A DNA stretch of 64,000 nucleotides. Origin: Corylus avellana (Eukaryota; Streptophyta; Magnoliopsida; Fagales; Betulaceae). Position numbers and translations under genes: made by a program. The notes under the pieces are model-generated. The model did no database searches. It saw only the letters and a program-made list of their open reading frames with translations, and had not been told where the DNA came from. The stretch is from positions 30,241,968 through 30,305,967 of the forward strand of contig NC_081545.1 in assembly GCF_901000735.1 (NCBI RefSeq). Reading direction: 5' to 3'. Shown here piece after piece: positions 23,089 to 34,760 of the stretch. The stretch's first letter is position 1. Each line of letters opens with the position of its first letter.

Positions 23089-23250
23089 TGAATAACGTTA
23101 CAAGTCTCTCTTGTGTTATTTAAAAAATGATTTGATTTTTAAAATTATTATTGAATTTGTAATTGATCACTATTGAATTTTGATCAAATGGTGATTTTAA
23201 AAATTACATTATTTTTGTAATGACACAAGAAAAACTTTTAACATTACTCA
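23089..23250. mobile_element. foldback MITE-like element, about 160 bp
   Basis: The left end TGAATAACGTTACAAGTCTC and the reverse complement of the right end, TGAGTAATGTTAAAAGTTTT, match with scattered differences, and pairing continues inward through CTTGTGTTATT and TTTTTAAAAT. It is a decayed terminal-inverted-repeat element. No target duplication was found. Confidence 0.6.
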
Positions 23251-24029
23251 TGGTAGTTTATGACGATTCAAGGGAAATCATGCGGCAAAAAAATAATTGT
23301 TAGATTTATTTTTTAACAAGTGTCCCACATCCATACTAAAAAATGGGAGAAATGCAAGGGTTTCTAATGGGAGGTGAGCTGCTCGCAAACTTTTCAACCA
23401 TGTGCTTCAATTTGATACATTTTTTCTTATCACCTCTTTATCACCTCAATCAAAAGTTCAGTTACCCAAAATTCAGCTATAGAAAAGGGAATACAAAGCC
23501 TTTAGTCAATCTCAAGCTTTGGAGTTGATCGGGACTCATCATCGTGTACTAGTGTTGGAATCCTTGAAAATTAAGCTTACGTATCGTGAAAACTCTTCTT
23601 GAAATTTCAACACGTTTCCCTGTCATGTCTAGAGGAAATATAAAGCAAATAGCGGAAAAAAGATGCAAACCATTGATTTAAAACGTAGACCAATTGAAGA
23701 TTAATCATTTTGGCAAAGGAATAAAGAAAAATCAGGAAGAAAAAAAAATGTAACCAAGTAATTTGTATATCTATGTTCTCTTACGGAGAACCACATTACG
23801 TGCCGGTGCCGCTAGGTCTCAAGGCCCAATCTAATTGTTTAGAAAGCCCAAAAATGCCTGAAAAATGTATATACCACTAGACCAAGACCATGTTAGGACT
23901 AAGCTCGACAAACACTTCACAGCAGGTCTGAGATTGACAACTTGATGTGCCTTTGTCTCAATGAGACACATTATAGTCAATTCATTCTCTTGTCAGGTCA
24001 GATAACAACCTACCACACCATAAACAACT

Positions 24030-24330
24030 CCAAAAACAATCCTATGCTCCCTCAACAAGAAGGTCAGCTGGAAGCCTTAGGAGCCCTAGCTGAGAGAGGG
24101 CAAGGGGAAGACCCCTTCATCAGCCAAGCAATGATTCTAAGAAAACTAAGTCACTCTTTCAAGCCATCAGAGGCATTCTCTCACATCCTGCACATTACTA
24201 CACCCACATACACACCCTTACTAGCTTTACCATTTCTCAGTAAAGGTTTTTACTAACTTGAGTGTCGGAGTATCTCCGGTTCTCTTGAACCGGCAGACTT
24301 TCTGACAACCTCTCCCTTATTTTGTATAAA
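24030..24330 (+). mobile_element. possible decayed LTR-retrotransposon fragment
   Basis: TAACTTGAGTGTCGGAGTAT followed by CCGG...GAACCGGCAGAC resembles the conserved CTTGAGCGTCGGAG block of many plant Gypsy LTRs. LTR borders, a primer-binding site and coding sequence were not found, so the call is weak. Confidence 0.35.
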
Positions 24331-24953
24331 AATTTCTTCCTGAAAAGCAGTTTGAGATCACTAGATGTCTTTGCACCAACATCTTACTTAAATACTAGCC
24401 GTATTCAGAATTTTCTATTCTAAATTGTTTTAGACATTTTCTAATAACTCACATGGTAGAAATAGTAATGCATCAGCAATGAGATGTGTTTTGGTTAACT
24501 ATAATTGGAGGAAAGGAGCATGATCAAATCAATTGCAGAGCAAATGGCCGAGGTGACAACACTTTTCACAACTCACAAGCAATTGGATTTACTCTTTTAA
24601 GTGAATCAAGAAAAGAAAGCATAGGAATTGACACAATTAAGGAAAACCTCATTGAAAGCACAGTTCTGCCATTGGAGCAGCTTGGAGTGGTAGTTGAGTG
24701 TAAAGATTATTGCCACTTTCACGCCAAGGGCAAAACCTAACAAAACTAACCATCCTTACCCAATGACTTGAGTTGGCCAACGCCTTGAAAGAGAGAAAGA
24801 GGGAAAGAAATTGCAGTGAACCAGATGAAAGGCACTTATAGCCTAACACCCACCACTTGTATCTTCTATGGTTTGGAAAATAATCACCTAACATGTGAAA
24901 CTTGGAGAACTGGGCATGACTTAAAATGATCATTCACTATTTTCTCAACATTC

Positions 24954-24960
24954 TATAAAT
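24954..24960 (+). promoter_or_regulatory. TATA box of the GDSL lipase gene
   Basis: TATAAAT lies 70 bases before the start codon, leaving room for a leader of about 40 bases rich in A and C (ACTCCTCTTACAACCCACAA). Spacing and context are typical of a TATA-driven plant gene. Confidence 0.6.
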
Positions 24961-25023
24961 ATTTGTCATCAAGGGCTACTCCTCTTACAACCCACAAGTG
25001 AGAAAGAAGAAAAGTAGTGAAAA

Positions 25024-27103
25024 ATGGGCATGCCAGGGCTGGCTTTTGCTGCATTGATCCTGGCAGCTACAGCATCCATGGCGTCAGCAGCATCGCCAGT
25101 CACATTTGTCTTTGGTGACTCCTTAACAGAAGTTGGAAACAACAATTACATGCAATATTCTCTTGCAAAATCCAATTACCCTTGGTATGGCATCGATTAT
25201 GCTGGTGGGCAGGCCACAGGGAGGTTCACAAATGGGAGGACAATTGGTGACATAATATGTATTACTCTATTTACTTACCATCCACTTATGTTTTTGAATT
25301 ATATGTTATGGGATAATTCTAATTAATCTTTTTGTTTTGAATTTGCAGCTCAAAAGCTTGGGATTTCATCACCACCACCTTATCTTTCTTTGTCACAGAA
25401 TGATGATGCAGTCCTCAAAGGGGTTAATTATGCATCCGGTGGGGCAGGAATTCTCAACGACACTGGGCTTTATTTTGTAAGAACTAAGAACCCATTCTTT
25501 TAAGCAGGATTTATTATGCTTTTTAAGTTGATTAAACAAACCACAAGTATTTCATTACATTACTGCCCATTTTTCTCAACTCTAATTTTCATGGTTTCAT
25601 GCATTAATTAATGTAGATTCAAAGATTATCCTTCGATGACCAAATAAATTACTTTGCAAAGTCCAAGGAAACAATCAAGACTAAAATTGGAGAAGTGGCT
25701 GCCAACAAGCTTTGCAATGAAGCCATGTACTTCATTGGAATTGGTACTTAGTAATTCTTAGTATCATTCTCCCACTTCCTTATTCTTCCATTTTCATGGT
25801 GTTTTTGTCAGAAAGCAACAAAAATTTGTGTTTTTTTTTTTTTTTTCTTTCAGGAAGTAACGATTATGTCAACAATTTCTTGCAACCCTTTTTAGCAGAC
25901 GGTCAACAGTACACACCTGACGAATTTATGGAACTCCTAATTTCCACCTTAGAACATCAACTTACGGTAAAATAAATTAACTCCCTTCTTGATACTTTCT
26001 TCTTCTTTTATGTATATATTTTTTTCCAAAGTGTGCATAAAAGTGATAACTAAGCCATTATTTTGTGAAGACTATTAGAGCCCGTTTAGTTTGCAAAATA
26101 GACTTTTGAAATGAAATGGCTATTCCCATGAAATAATCATTCTTTAATTTCTTTTGTTTGATAGGGGTATATTCTCGTAAATAGTTATTCTCATAGAAAT
26201 GACTAATCACATCCACACAAGAATAGTTATCCCTCTAAAAAATTAGAGGCATAATTATTCCGTACGGGAAGGTCCGGAAGGACAAAGTTTTCCCAAAAAA
26301 ACCTTTTTTTTTTTTTTTCAAATTTAAAAATAAAATAATAATAATAATAATAAAAAATCATGTTACCCCAAGGCCATCGAGGGTGGCCAAGGCCACCCCA
26401 CAGTGAGATTCCGGGGTGGCTAGGCCACACTAATTCACATCGGGGGTGGTCAATGTCCCTGGGGCGGCCACACTCTTATGTAATCTCAATTATATAATAT
26501 TATTCTTATTTTAGTTGGCCAAATATCATGTGTGAAAATGTGGACTTGTTATGTTAGAGGCTCTACCAACTTGGAGCACGAAAGATGCTATTTCATGGCC
26601 TTGGCCCTCTGGGCTGCATTCCTTCTCAGAGGGTGAAATCAAAGACAGGCCAATGCTTAAAGCGGGTGAATCAATTGGTTCTGGAATTCAACTCCAAAGT
26701 CAAAAACCTAGTAGCCTCTCTCAATGGCCGCCTCCCAAATGCAAAACTGATATTTGCAGACACATACTCGGGAGTTCTGGACTTGATCGAGAATCCCAGT
26801 GCCTATGGTAAACCCAAAACTGCTCCCTTTTTGGCCATGAAACATGCCAATTGTCTTAGAATGTTAACTCTTTTTTCTTCTGCAGGTTTTAAGATTTCCA
26901 ACACATCTTGTTGCAATGTAGACACAAACATTGGAGGGCTCTGTTTGCCAAACACCAAGTTATGCAGCAATCGCACCGAGTATGTGTTCTGGGATGCATT
27001 CCATCCCTCCGATGCAGCAAACGCAGTGCTTGCTGAGAAACTTTTCTCCACCGTATTTTCTGATGCGCCTCCCATTGCTCCCACTCCCTCAGAATCAGTC
27101 TAA
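25024..27103 (+). CDS. GDSL esterase/lipase, secreted (At5g37690-like)
   Basis: A plant SGNH-hydrolase that cleaves ester bonds of lipid or cell-wall substrates outside the cell; the natural substrate is unknown. Exons: 25024-25258, 25349-25476, 25617-25743, 25854-25966, 26558-26807, 26886-27103; they join in frame to 356 residues, the usual size. A signal peptide (about 1-23, AALILAATASMASA) precedes block I FVFGDSLTEVGNNN (Ser33). Block II has GVNYASGGAGI, block III IGSNDYVNNF (Gly164-Asn166), and block V FWDAFHPS (Asp321, His324), so the catalytic set is complete. Late cysteines (TSCCN, GLCLPNTKLC) fit the family's disulfides. Intron 4 has swallowed a roughly 450-bp repeat with GGGGTGGCC blocks. 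A TATA box lies upstream at 24954. Confidence 0.93.
26070..26480. mobile_element. repeat insertion with GGGGTGGCC blocks in GDSL intron 4
   Basis: After ATTAGAGCCCGTTTAGTTTG the sequence runs through A/T-rich and poly-T stretches to a GC-rich block (26355-26475) with repeated GGGTGGCC/GGCCACCC words on both strands. The same core occurs near 55350-55860, 57478-57575 and 61293-61410. The ends were not defined; it looks like a decayed or internally scrambled foldback element. Confidence 0.5.
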
Positions 27104-29537
27104 AGTAGAGAGTTTTATACCCTTAATGCGGAGCAGAGGGTTCATGTATTCATACTATTTGCCTATGGAAGCCAAGATATGATGGTTTATTCAACCCATG
27201 GCAAGCCATAGATCAAGCTACTTAAAATGCTTAAGTTTTGAATAACAATGATGTTTGCTCTCCAAATGGGATTTCCCAGAATCAAAGTAATTTATAATTT
27301 CTTTAAAAAAGAAACATTTGAAGAACAAATTTTCAAAAGAAAAAAAAAATCAATTCAAAAACAAAGAAACAAAACTCTTTAGAAAATACTCAAGATTTAT
27401 CAAAGAAAAAAAAAAGTTAGGTTGCTCTCAGTTTACGGGCCATTGTTTTCCACATGAGAGAACTTGAAGGGGGAAACCCTCTCGAGAATAAGCCGAACAC
27501 ACTTAAAATGCTTGACAGAGCCTTCCTCTTCTCTCTATCAGAAGAGGAATTAACCTCCTGCTCATAGAGAAAAGAGTCATCAAGCACCCATCAAGCACAA
27601 AAAGTGCTTGCATTGGCTTACACCAGAGAAAATCATAACCCAATCTCGCTCTCTCTTCGGTGTGGTTAAAGCAAAATCTATCATCATCGAGCACCCAAAC
27701 TCAGACACAAACATAAATAAATAAATAAATAAAACAATAGGTGATTTCAGAGGGGGTGTGGAACCTACGAGAAAGGGCTAGAATCCACTGAGAATCAGGA
27801 ATCCACCAGTCCAGAGGTACTCAAGAATTTCGCATCTCTTCGTATCCCTCTATTGCTATCGATAAGCACAGAGAATCATAGTGTAGAATCGATGCTCTTC
27901 ACATAAGGAGGATTAGAAATCACGAAAAACAAATTCAAGGAAAGAAAAATACTGGAAAGAAGAGGCTGGTGGGGGAAAGGAAGGTAGTTGATTCTTATAG
28001 ATGGGAGAATTAGGGTTCGTGAAATGGGCTACTTAATTGACCCCAATGTTTTCCAAAATTACATTTTTGGTGGGCTAGTTCATCTTTCGCGGGTCAGGGC
28101 TGAAAATTTTGGATCCTGATAGTAAATGGGTTTGATATGGGCTCACCTCATGTCATTGGATTCATAGACGAATTATGTTTAATTGGTTTAGGCCCTTTTC
28201 CTTTAGGGTGTATGAATCATACAGGCTGGGACTTTTTTTTTTTTTTAATAAACTTGGGGGTTTGTATTGAATAGTATTAGTTGTTTTCTGGATCCAAATT
28301 TTTTTAGTAACATAGAAAAAAAAAAAAAAAAAAAAAAACAACAATAACAACAGAAAACCAAACTAGGGAAAGGGGGTGAGTCTATCCCACTTACAATTTG
28401 GATTGAGGGGAGAAGAAGAGATATGAGAATGCGGCCAGAGTTACCCCTAGTTGCGGCCATTTTGCCGTATAGTGGACACAAAAGTTTATACTTTTGTTAA
28501 TTTTTTTAGTAACCAATAAAAAAGGTTGGGATAAATCGATGATATCCAAAATTAAAGAAGAGATTTTCGAGTCCTAGATAATGTGAAGATGATGAAGAGC
28601 CATGATAACAATTTAAGAATCACATTCAAGGATGAAGAGGCTTAACTATAGTATGCTAAAGAGGCCACTAATTGTGTTGTCAAAGCTTCACCTTCATTCG
28701 GAAGACAAGGCGTGTCTAAAAACTATCCAAATTTGCAATGCCATTCCTAAAATAATTTTTATTTCAAGTTGGTCCCTGTATTTTTCAAAAAAAAAAAAAA
28801 AAAATCCACTCAAAACTTTGTTGTTGAAGTGTAGAGGAAGTGCTAAAATATTTATTCATTCGTATTTTGCTTGCATAAGTTGTCAAGAATAAGATTCACA
28901 TAAGAGAGGGAATACTTCATCTATCTTCTTCTAGAATGAGGACACCCTAACTCTAACAATTAACAAATTTCATTTATTTGTATTGTGCAGCGGCACATAT
29001 TTCGGTAAGGGCCTGTTTAGGATTGCGTTTAAGGGGCCTAAAAGTGCTTTTAACACTCAAAAAGTCCATTTGAAGTTTGAAGAAAAAAATTCTTGTTTGG
29101 TAAAAATTAAAAACGCTTTTAAGGGTACAAAAAGCTTAAAAATTGCTAAAACGCACTTTTGACAAAAACTCTATTTCTCAAACACTATTCCAAACAAGCT
29201 CCAAGCTCTAAGTAATAAAGATATAGTTGATTACCTCAAGCCAGTTTGTTTCTCTACAAAATGACATATTTTGGATGTAAAGGAGAAGAAGCAGTTGAAG
29301 CAATGTTTTAAGAGGAACAAGTATGCTGGCCATAAAAGAAGAATAATGGATCATAATCCATTTGAAAAGAATAACAATGTAGATGAAGCCCCTTCAGCTT
29401 GTTTTTGTACAAAATTTGATTGGACCACTTTCTCTAAACTACCTGTTCACTAACTGAACAATCTCCAAAGGGGAAAAAAGCTCCTCCAAGAACCATCTAT
29501 TTCAAAACTTTTGAACGAGGGCTGCAGTAGGTTCCAT
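27104..29537. other. intergenic between GDSL and GH17 genes
   Basis: AT-rich DNA with A runs at 27310-27415 and 28315-28340. On the minus strand, about 28015 down to 27450, a CT-rich leader-like stretch begins AACCCTAATTCTCCCATC, which may be an unannotated promoter and transcript start, but no coding frame of note follows. A piece at 29010-29200 (GGCCTGTTTAGG ... CCAAACAAGCTCC) looks like a decayed terminal-inverted-repeat element. Confidence 0.4.
29010..29202. mobile_element. possible decayed TIR element (GGCCTGTTT type)
   Basis: The left end GGGCCTGTTTAGGA and the right end CCAAACAAGCTCC are imperfect inverted repeats, and the interior is rich in AAAAGCNNTTTT words in both orientations. 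The GGGCCTGTTTGG start is common to plant hAT-like and other small TIR elements. No target duplication was seen. Confidence 0.4.
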
Positions 29538-32500
29538 CTACAAGAATACTAGACTCCATATTAGAACTCTGATAACCATGAAGATGCTTGTTAAACCACT
29601 GATGTGAATACTGTGGCCTGAGGAGTCTGAACTTGTGGAATTCATGGATGGAGCTGTGATATTTACCAAGGAGCCATTCTTGCCAACACTGCAATAACAA
29701 CTTTTTAATCAAAATCAAAACCATAGGGGAAAAACTTGAAAAAATGTTAAATGTTGGTCATAAAGAAAATTGAACTTTACCTTCCTGCAAATATACAAGA
29801 ACCATGACCTGCGTTGTTCAAGCAACAAAACTGTTAGAACTTGATAATGCATTATTGAGTCACATGACCTGAGAACTCAAATAAAAATCAACAAAAGAAA
29901 GAAATGAAGAAGAAGAAGGAAGGTATATATGATCTTACTTGGATCTGTGGTGGTGATAGCAGCCACCCCATTGAAGTCACACGACCCAGAACTCTTCCTC
30001 ATCTGATTATAGTAAGTGTCAAAAGCATAAGTCGCATGAGAAAGCACATTGTCTGGTTCATAGCATGGTTCTCCCTGCAACAAAGGTGAGCAATCCACCT
30101 TGCCGGGTCCACAAGCCCAATCTAATGCAGCCTGCAGCATCTTTGGATCAGCACCATCCCTTGCAGTACAGTAAGTTTGGTTCGTAGTGTCATTTGCTAA
30201 CACCATTCCTGATCCTGTCAAGTGTAAAATGTAAATGGGCGCCCCATTTGCATCAAACAATCCCCAGTTCTTCTCTGAGACCGGCCCAGGCTTCATATCC
30301 TCATTATAGAGCTCATAAATATAGGTACTAACAGCAATTCCAGGGTGCTTGGGAGTTCCAGTTTTGTTCAGCACATGCCTTATCAAATTGCTGTTATAGG
30401 TGTTGGCATTTTCTGATGTTGCATCAGGTTCATTAGAATCACCTTTTGAGGGCCATCCTGATTCTGTCACCATCACAGGAATGTTGGTGAAATTTAGAAA
30501 ACCCATGGCAAAGTATGCTGCATCAACCATTGCATCAAAGACGTTGGAGTAATGGAGAAGCGTATTAGCATCAACAGCTTCTTTATTTGGAGGAAGAGGC
30601 TTGAAGAGTGAATAATCTAAGGGAATTACACCATTTGATTGCATATAGTCATAGTAAGGGTAAATGTTGAGCATCAAATATGAGCCTGTGGACTGCAAGA
30701 AATTCAACATGGGGACCAAAACTGGATTCCATGAGCGATTAAAGAAGGCTTGAGAAGGAGGAAATGAATCAAGGATAATGGAGGAAGAGATAGGTGTTGA
30801 AACTTTAATTTGACGGTCAAGATTGGATGCCACAAGGGCTGAATGAATGAACTTGAGGGCATTGACAAGGACTGTTGCTGCATTTGGAATGGTAGTTAGC
30901 ACCTCAGAACCAATAGATATGGCCGTGATATTGGTGGCTGGGTAATGTGCCACGACATTGTGGGAGATCCAGTTAGCCGCAGTGGAGTTTGATTGGCCAA
31001 TTCCAAGGAGCTGTTCATTTGGGACAGAGACCATGACTTGGATGCCTGTGTTTGCAAGAGCAAGGAGCATCGCACGGTCAGCATTGTAAAGGCGGATGTG
31101 TCGGATTTGCTGGGCTTTGAGGAGGGCTACTACTTGAGTTGGATGTGGCATGTCTGAGAGGTCCGTTCCTATGTTCACACCAATAAATGCATCTGCAAAA
31201 ATGAAACAACAACCATTGTGATTTTTCATTTATTTGAAACATAAATTTTCGTAGTTTGTACAACCATGACTAGATGAAAATTGTAAACAACATCTGGGAG
31301 GACAATATGAATTTGGTTTTTCTAATGAGGATATATTAACTAGTATTATCTAACTCATACTAGGCTTAAGCTACAAGATCCCAAATTTGAGACCCAACAA
31401 TTTTTGGTTCATAACATGAATGAAAGTGGACAACTTGCCACTATATATCTAAGCTACAAAAATTGAATCAATATCAGCTGGCAGTATGTGTAGGATCAAT
31501 TGAAACGTAAGTGTCCTGCAGAACAAGTGAGCATATTATCTGGTAATTAGTACCTATTGCTAACAATGGCAGAAAACAAACTATTAAACAATGTTTGCCT
31601 TATTCTAGATGATGAGGCTTTCAAATGCTGAAGTATCAGCATTAGTAAGAAAACAACATACATATCAAATGTTGCAGCAAAGCACCTGCAAGTGTTGCAA
31701 GAATCAGATTCTTAATTTCTTAACCATAGAATCCAACAGAACTTGAAACTTCTGTGGCTATGGGCAAAAGATCTTAGAGTAGAAGATCATAGCAGTAGAT
31801 ATAAAGATTGCCATTAAAGACAACAACTCCAACCATTAATAGACTATTTTAAGGAAAAAAAAAAAAAAAACATTTTGGCGGATCAAACATTAGCGAATCA
31901 AAAATCCTCAAGCCTTTACAATGTTTTTAACACATTCAGTCCAACAACCTGGCCTGTACCAAATTCAACTTGATTTAGTAGCCAACTTTTGAGAAACTAT
32001 CCAGTTCCAAGGAAACCGTCAAAAGATAATCTGGCCATGATAACAATTTCCTATAGATTCTAACGACAAACAAGAACAGTTTAATGCTTTCACTTTAGGG
32101 GGAGGGGACCAATTTCATTTATTGACCCCAACCGTATTCTAATTGCAAGGAATGACATTTTTCTTTTCTAATTGTAAAAATAATGAAACACTGTAAACAT
32201 TATGCAGTGTGGGGTTAAATCTCAGATGGTGCTATTGTTTTTATTTGAATTTACAGTAGACACCATATAAAAATAAAAAATATCAATGCATGCATACACT
32301 GCAAGTGGGTAGTACGGATAGATGCAATATAATATATGGTCATAGAATGCAGCACCCATGCCTTCAACAAGTTCTAAGCAAAAGTGCCTAAATTCTCCAA
32401 CCCTTGACCATTTACACTACCAAGGTAAAGGCCACTAACAAGAGTAAGATAAATAGGGGTTGAAATCCGAAGAAATGCCCCATGAGCTGGAAGACATTTA

Positions 32501-33406
32501 GACAAATAACAATGCTAGTCTATTTTTTATCTTTTAATACATAAAAAGAAGGAGATAATCTAAAATGTCAGAGACTAGGGCATTGATGTTCACAAAACCT
32601 TATGTTATTTTCGTTTATACTCTTTTGTATAAGGCACATCTTCATTTATACTCTAGTTCCAGGTAATACTTATTGGGAAAAAAATCCTCTCAATTCGAAG
32701 CGAAGAGGAGAAGAACCATTTCATAATCAGAATTTTCCGGCATCCAATGATAAATACGTTGACTCACCATTTAAAAATTTAAATGATGTTACGTCGTCAT
32801 CGTCAGATACAACAATATTAAATCTTCTGTAACTCCTCCTCGCTTCAAGTGAAATGGAGACTGGAGAGGATCTTTGTCTATATTTAAGACCCCCCCAACT
32901 TCCCCTTCTGTCCTCCTTTATTACACTTTTAATATTTGACCTACTAAACGTCATAGGCAAGAAGACACCGACTTTTGGACCCAAAAAACAGAAGAAGAAG
33001 AAGCAGAAGAAGAAGAAGCTACACACACTCACAGAGAAGCCATTTTATTTTCGGCACATGCCCAAGCTTTAATAAATTAATTTTCCCTTAGTATGTAATC
33101 CTCCAAAGGGGGCTTAAAGCAAGGAGGGGTGACTACAGACAAAGACCTCAAACAGAACACATGCAGAATAATGTCAGCTCATTATAACCTCTAAGAAACA
33201 ACAGAGACATCATCTCAATCTTAAGTGAAACCAACAATCAATCAAAAAGTGAAATACCAAAATCAAGCACTTTTAACAGAGTAAAAGAAACAAAATATAT
33301 ATATACATATATACAGAACGCACGCATCAGAGAAAAGTAAGTCACCTTCATCAGCTGCAACTGCAGAAGCTGCAAAGAGAAGAAGAAGAAGAATAAGCAC
33401 AGCCAT
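29538..33406 (-). CDS. GPI-anchored GH17 beta-1,3-glucanase with X8 (CBM43) domain
   Basis: Hydrolyses or binds beta-1,3-glucan (callose) at the cell surface. Exons on the minus strand: 33406-33346, 31192-29939, 29808-29781, 29688-29538; they join in frame to 497 residues. The first exon codes a Leu-rich signal peptide ending ASAVAA. The GH17 domain (about 23-345) has the acid/base Glu in SIGSEV (Glu117) and the nucleophile Glu in VTESGWPSKG (Glu264). The X8 domain (about 359-445) shows TYCTARDGADPKMLQAALDW, CGPGKVDCSPLLQGEPCYEP and paired GSC motifs. The tail SLVNITAPSMNSTSSDSSG then hydrophobic IFMVIRVLIWSLVFL is a GPI-anchor signal. Exon 3 is only 28 nt and supplies GSCIF. The 5' leader holds a (CT)15 repeat. 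Callose turnover at plasmodesmata is a common family role but is inference here. Confidence 0.93.
31193..33345 (-). other. long first intron of the GH17 gene
   Basis: About 2.15 kb separates the signal-peptide exon from the catalytic exon. It has short A runs (31855-31870) and no defined repeat borders. Short frames at 32602-33072 on both strands are low-complexity (Lys/Phe-rich) and not supported as genes. Confidence 0.7.
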
Positions 33407-33460
33407 TATTCTTCAGTGGGGGAGCCCTCAAAAGACAGAGCCTTCAAAGATATCCAACAA

Positions 33461-33463
<3 letters not shown>

Positions 33464-33493
<30 letters not shown>
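33464..33493 (-). repeat. (GA/CT)15 microsatellite in the GH17 gene's 5' leader
   Basis: Fifteen GA units on the plus strand, read as CT in the transcript orientation, end about 58 bases upstream of the start codon. CT-rich leaders are common in plants and can bind GAGA-type factors; the role here is unproven. Confidence 0.8.
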
Positions 33494-33495
<2 letters not shown>

Positions 33496-34071
33496 GAGTA
33501 AGAGTGTGAGAGTGGAAAAACTACTAAATCAAGGAAATATAAAGTGGGGTAAAGATGTGGGAAATACAAGACGGAGGGGAGTGTGGGTGGTACCCACAAA
33601 TCACGTGGAAAGTTTTTGTCTGGTTGATCTGACGGTTAAGGAATCATCTGCCGAGTCGGACAGTGATCAAGGAGAGCAGTGGTGAAGAGAATAGAGTAGA
33701 GATAGATGCCCCAAGGGCCGAGGCCCAAGGTCATTTGTTGTTGTTAAATTAGCCGTTGCAAAGCTTTTTCAGTTTTGTTGGTAGTACCATTTTGCCTTGG
33801 AGCGTTGTCTTTGTGTTTAATATGCGCGTTTTTTACGAGGTAAAACTGAAAAAAGGTTGGATCGCATACTCTACATAAACAGACAAAGAACAGCTCGAGT
33901 AGGGACGCCCAGAACACGCAGAGATGGCCCTCAACGGTCATATATCATATATGCCGTACATTTATTATTATCTTTATTGTCGTTCTTATAAAAATCCTCT
34001 CATTGATAAATGAAGATTATTGATAATAAATCGTGAAACAGAAATATATATACAAGTAAGGAATAATTTCA

Positions 34072-34074
<3 letters not shown>

Positions 34075-34107
<33 letters not shown>
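34075..34107. repeat. AT dinucleotide microsatellite
   Basis: About 16 uninterrupted AT units. Confidence 0.9.
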
Positions 34108-34108
<1 letters not shown>

Positions 34109-34430
34109 CTCACTTAAGATTATTTAAAAAAAAAAAAACATGAAAGTAGGGCTCTTAAATTTGAATTCATAATTCACTTTTATTTAAAAAATATATATAT
34201 TCAAATCCCAAAAATTTTTTATTCATTTATTTTCTTCTTAATCGATTTAGAGGAAAACTTTGCTCTTTGTATAAGGATTTGAAAAGATTGCTTATTTCTT
34301 TAAAATATATTCTATAATTAATGATATGTTTTCTTTTTTAGATTGCCCAAATAAATGAAAGTTCCAAAAAATGAAAGTAGGTCTCTTAAATTTGAATTCA
34401 CATTTTCTCAAACTATAATTCACTTTTGTT

Positions 34431-34760
34431 CTGAGCAGAAATTGGTGGGCAAGCAATTATGTTGGAAGGTAATGCTAAGCAGGTAGTAGATGCAATCAAC
34501 TCTATGGATGATAACTAGAGCATGTTTGGTCATCTTGTAGATATTTGAGTTGGTCTTTGTAAGCTCCCATGATGGCAATGTGGTTTTGTAACCCGGGCAG
34601 CCAACTGCGCTGTTTATGGTCTAGCTAGGGTGGTTACCAAGTGTGTCATGGATAGGATGTGGAGGGATGAAACTTCAGCTTGTATCGGTGATATTGTTTT
34701 AATTGACCATTCCGCTTCATCTAGTGATTAATGAAAAGCAAATTTTATTAAAAAAAAAAA
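34431..34760 (+). mobile_element. 5'-truncated LINE 3' end with RNase H-like remnant and 11-bp target duplication
   Basis: Broken frames give AEIGGQAIMLEGNAKQVVDA then INSM, CGFVTRAANCAVYGLARVVT and CVMDRMWRDETSACIGDIVL, matching the C-terminal RNase H-like (RVT_3) part of plant non-LTR polyproteins. Two in-frame stops are present. The piece ends in TTTTATT plus an 11-A tail. TCACTTTTGTT is found exactly at 34420-34430 and 34761-34771, a clean target-site duplication, so the 5' truncation dates from insertion. Confidence 0.85.

Larger units (their letters stand above)
22692..25023. other. intergenic between NFU and GDSL genes
   Basis: The NFU 3'-UTR probably ends near 22850. After that come a foldback repeat (23089-23250), a possible decayed LTR piece (about 24030-24330) and AT-rich sequence. 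No supported coding region; short frames at 23942-24256 and 24486-24740 show no known domain. Confidence 0.5.
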
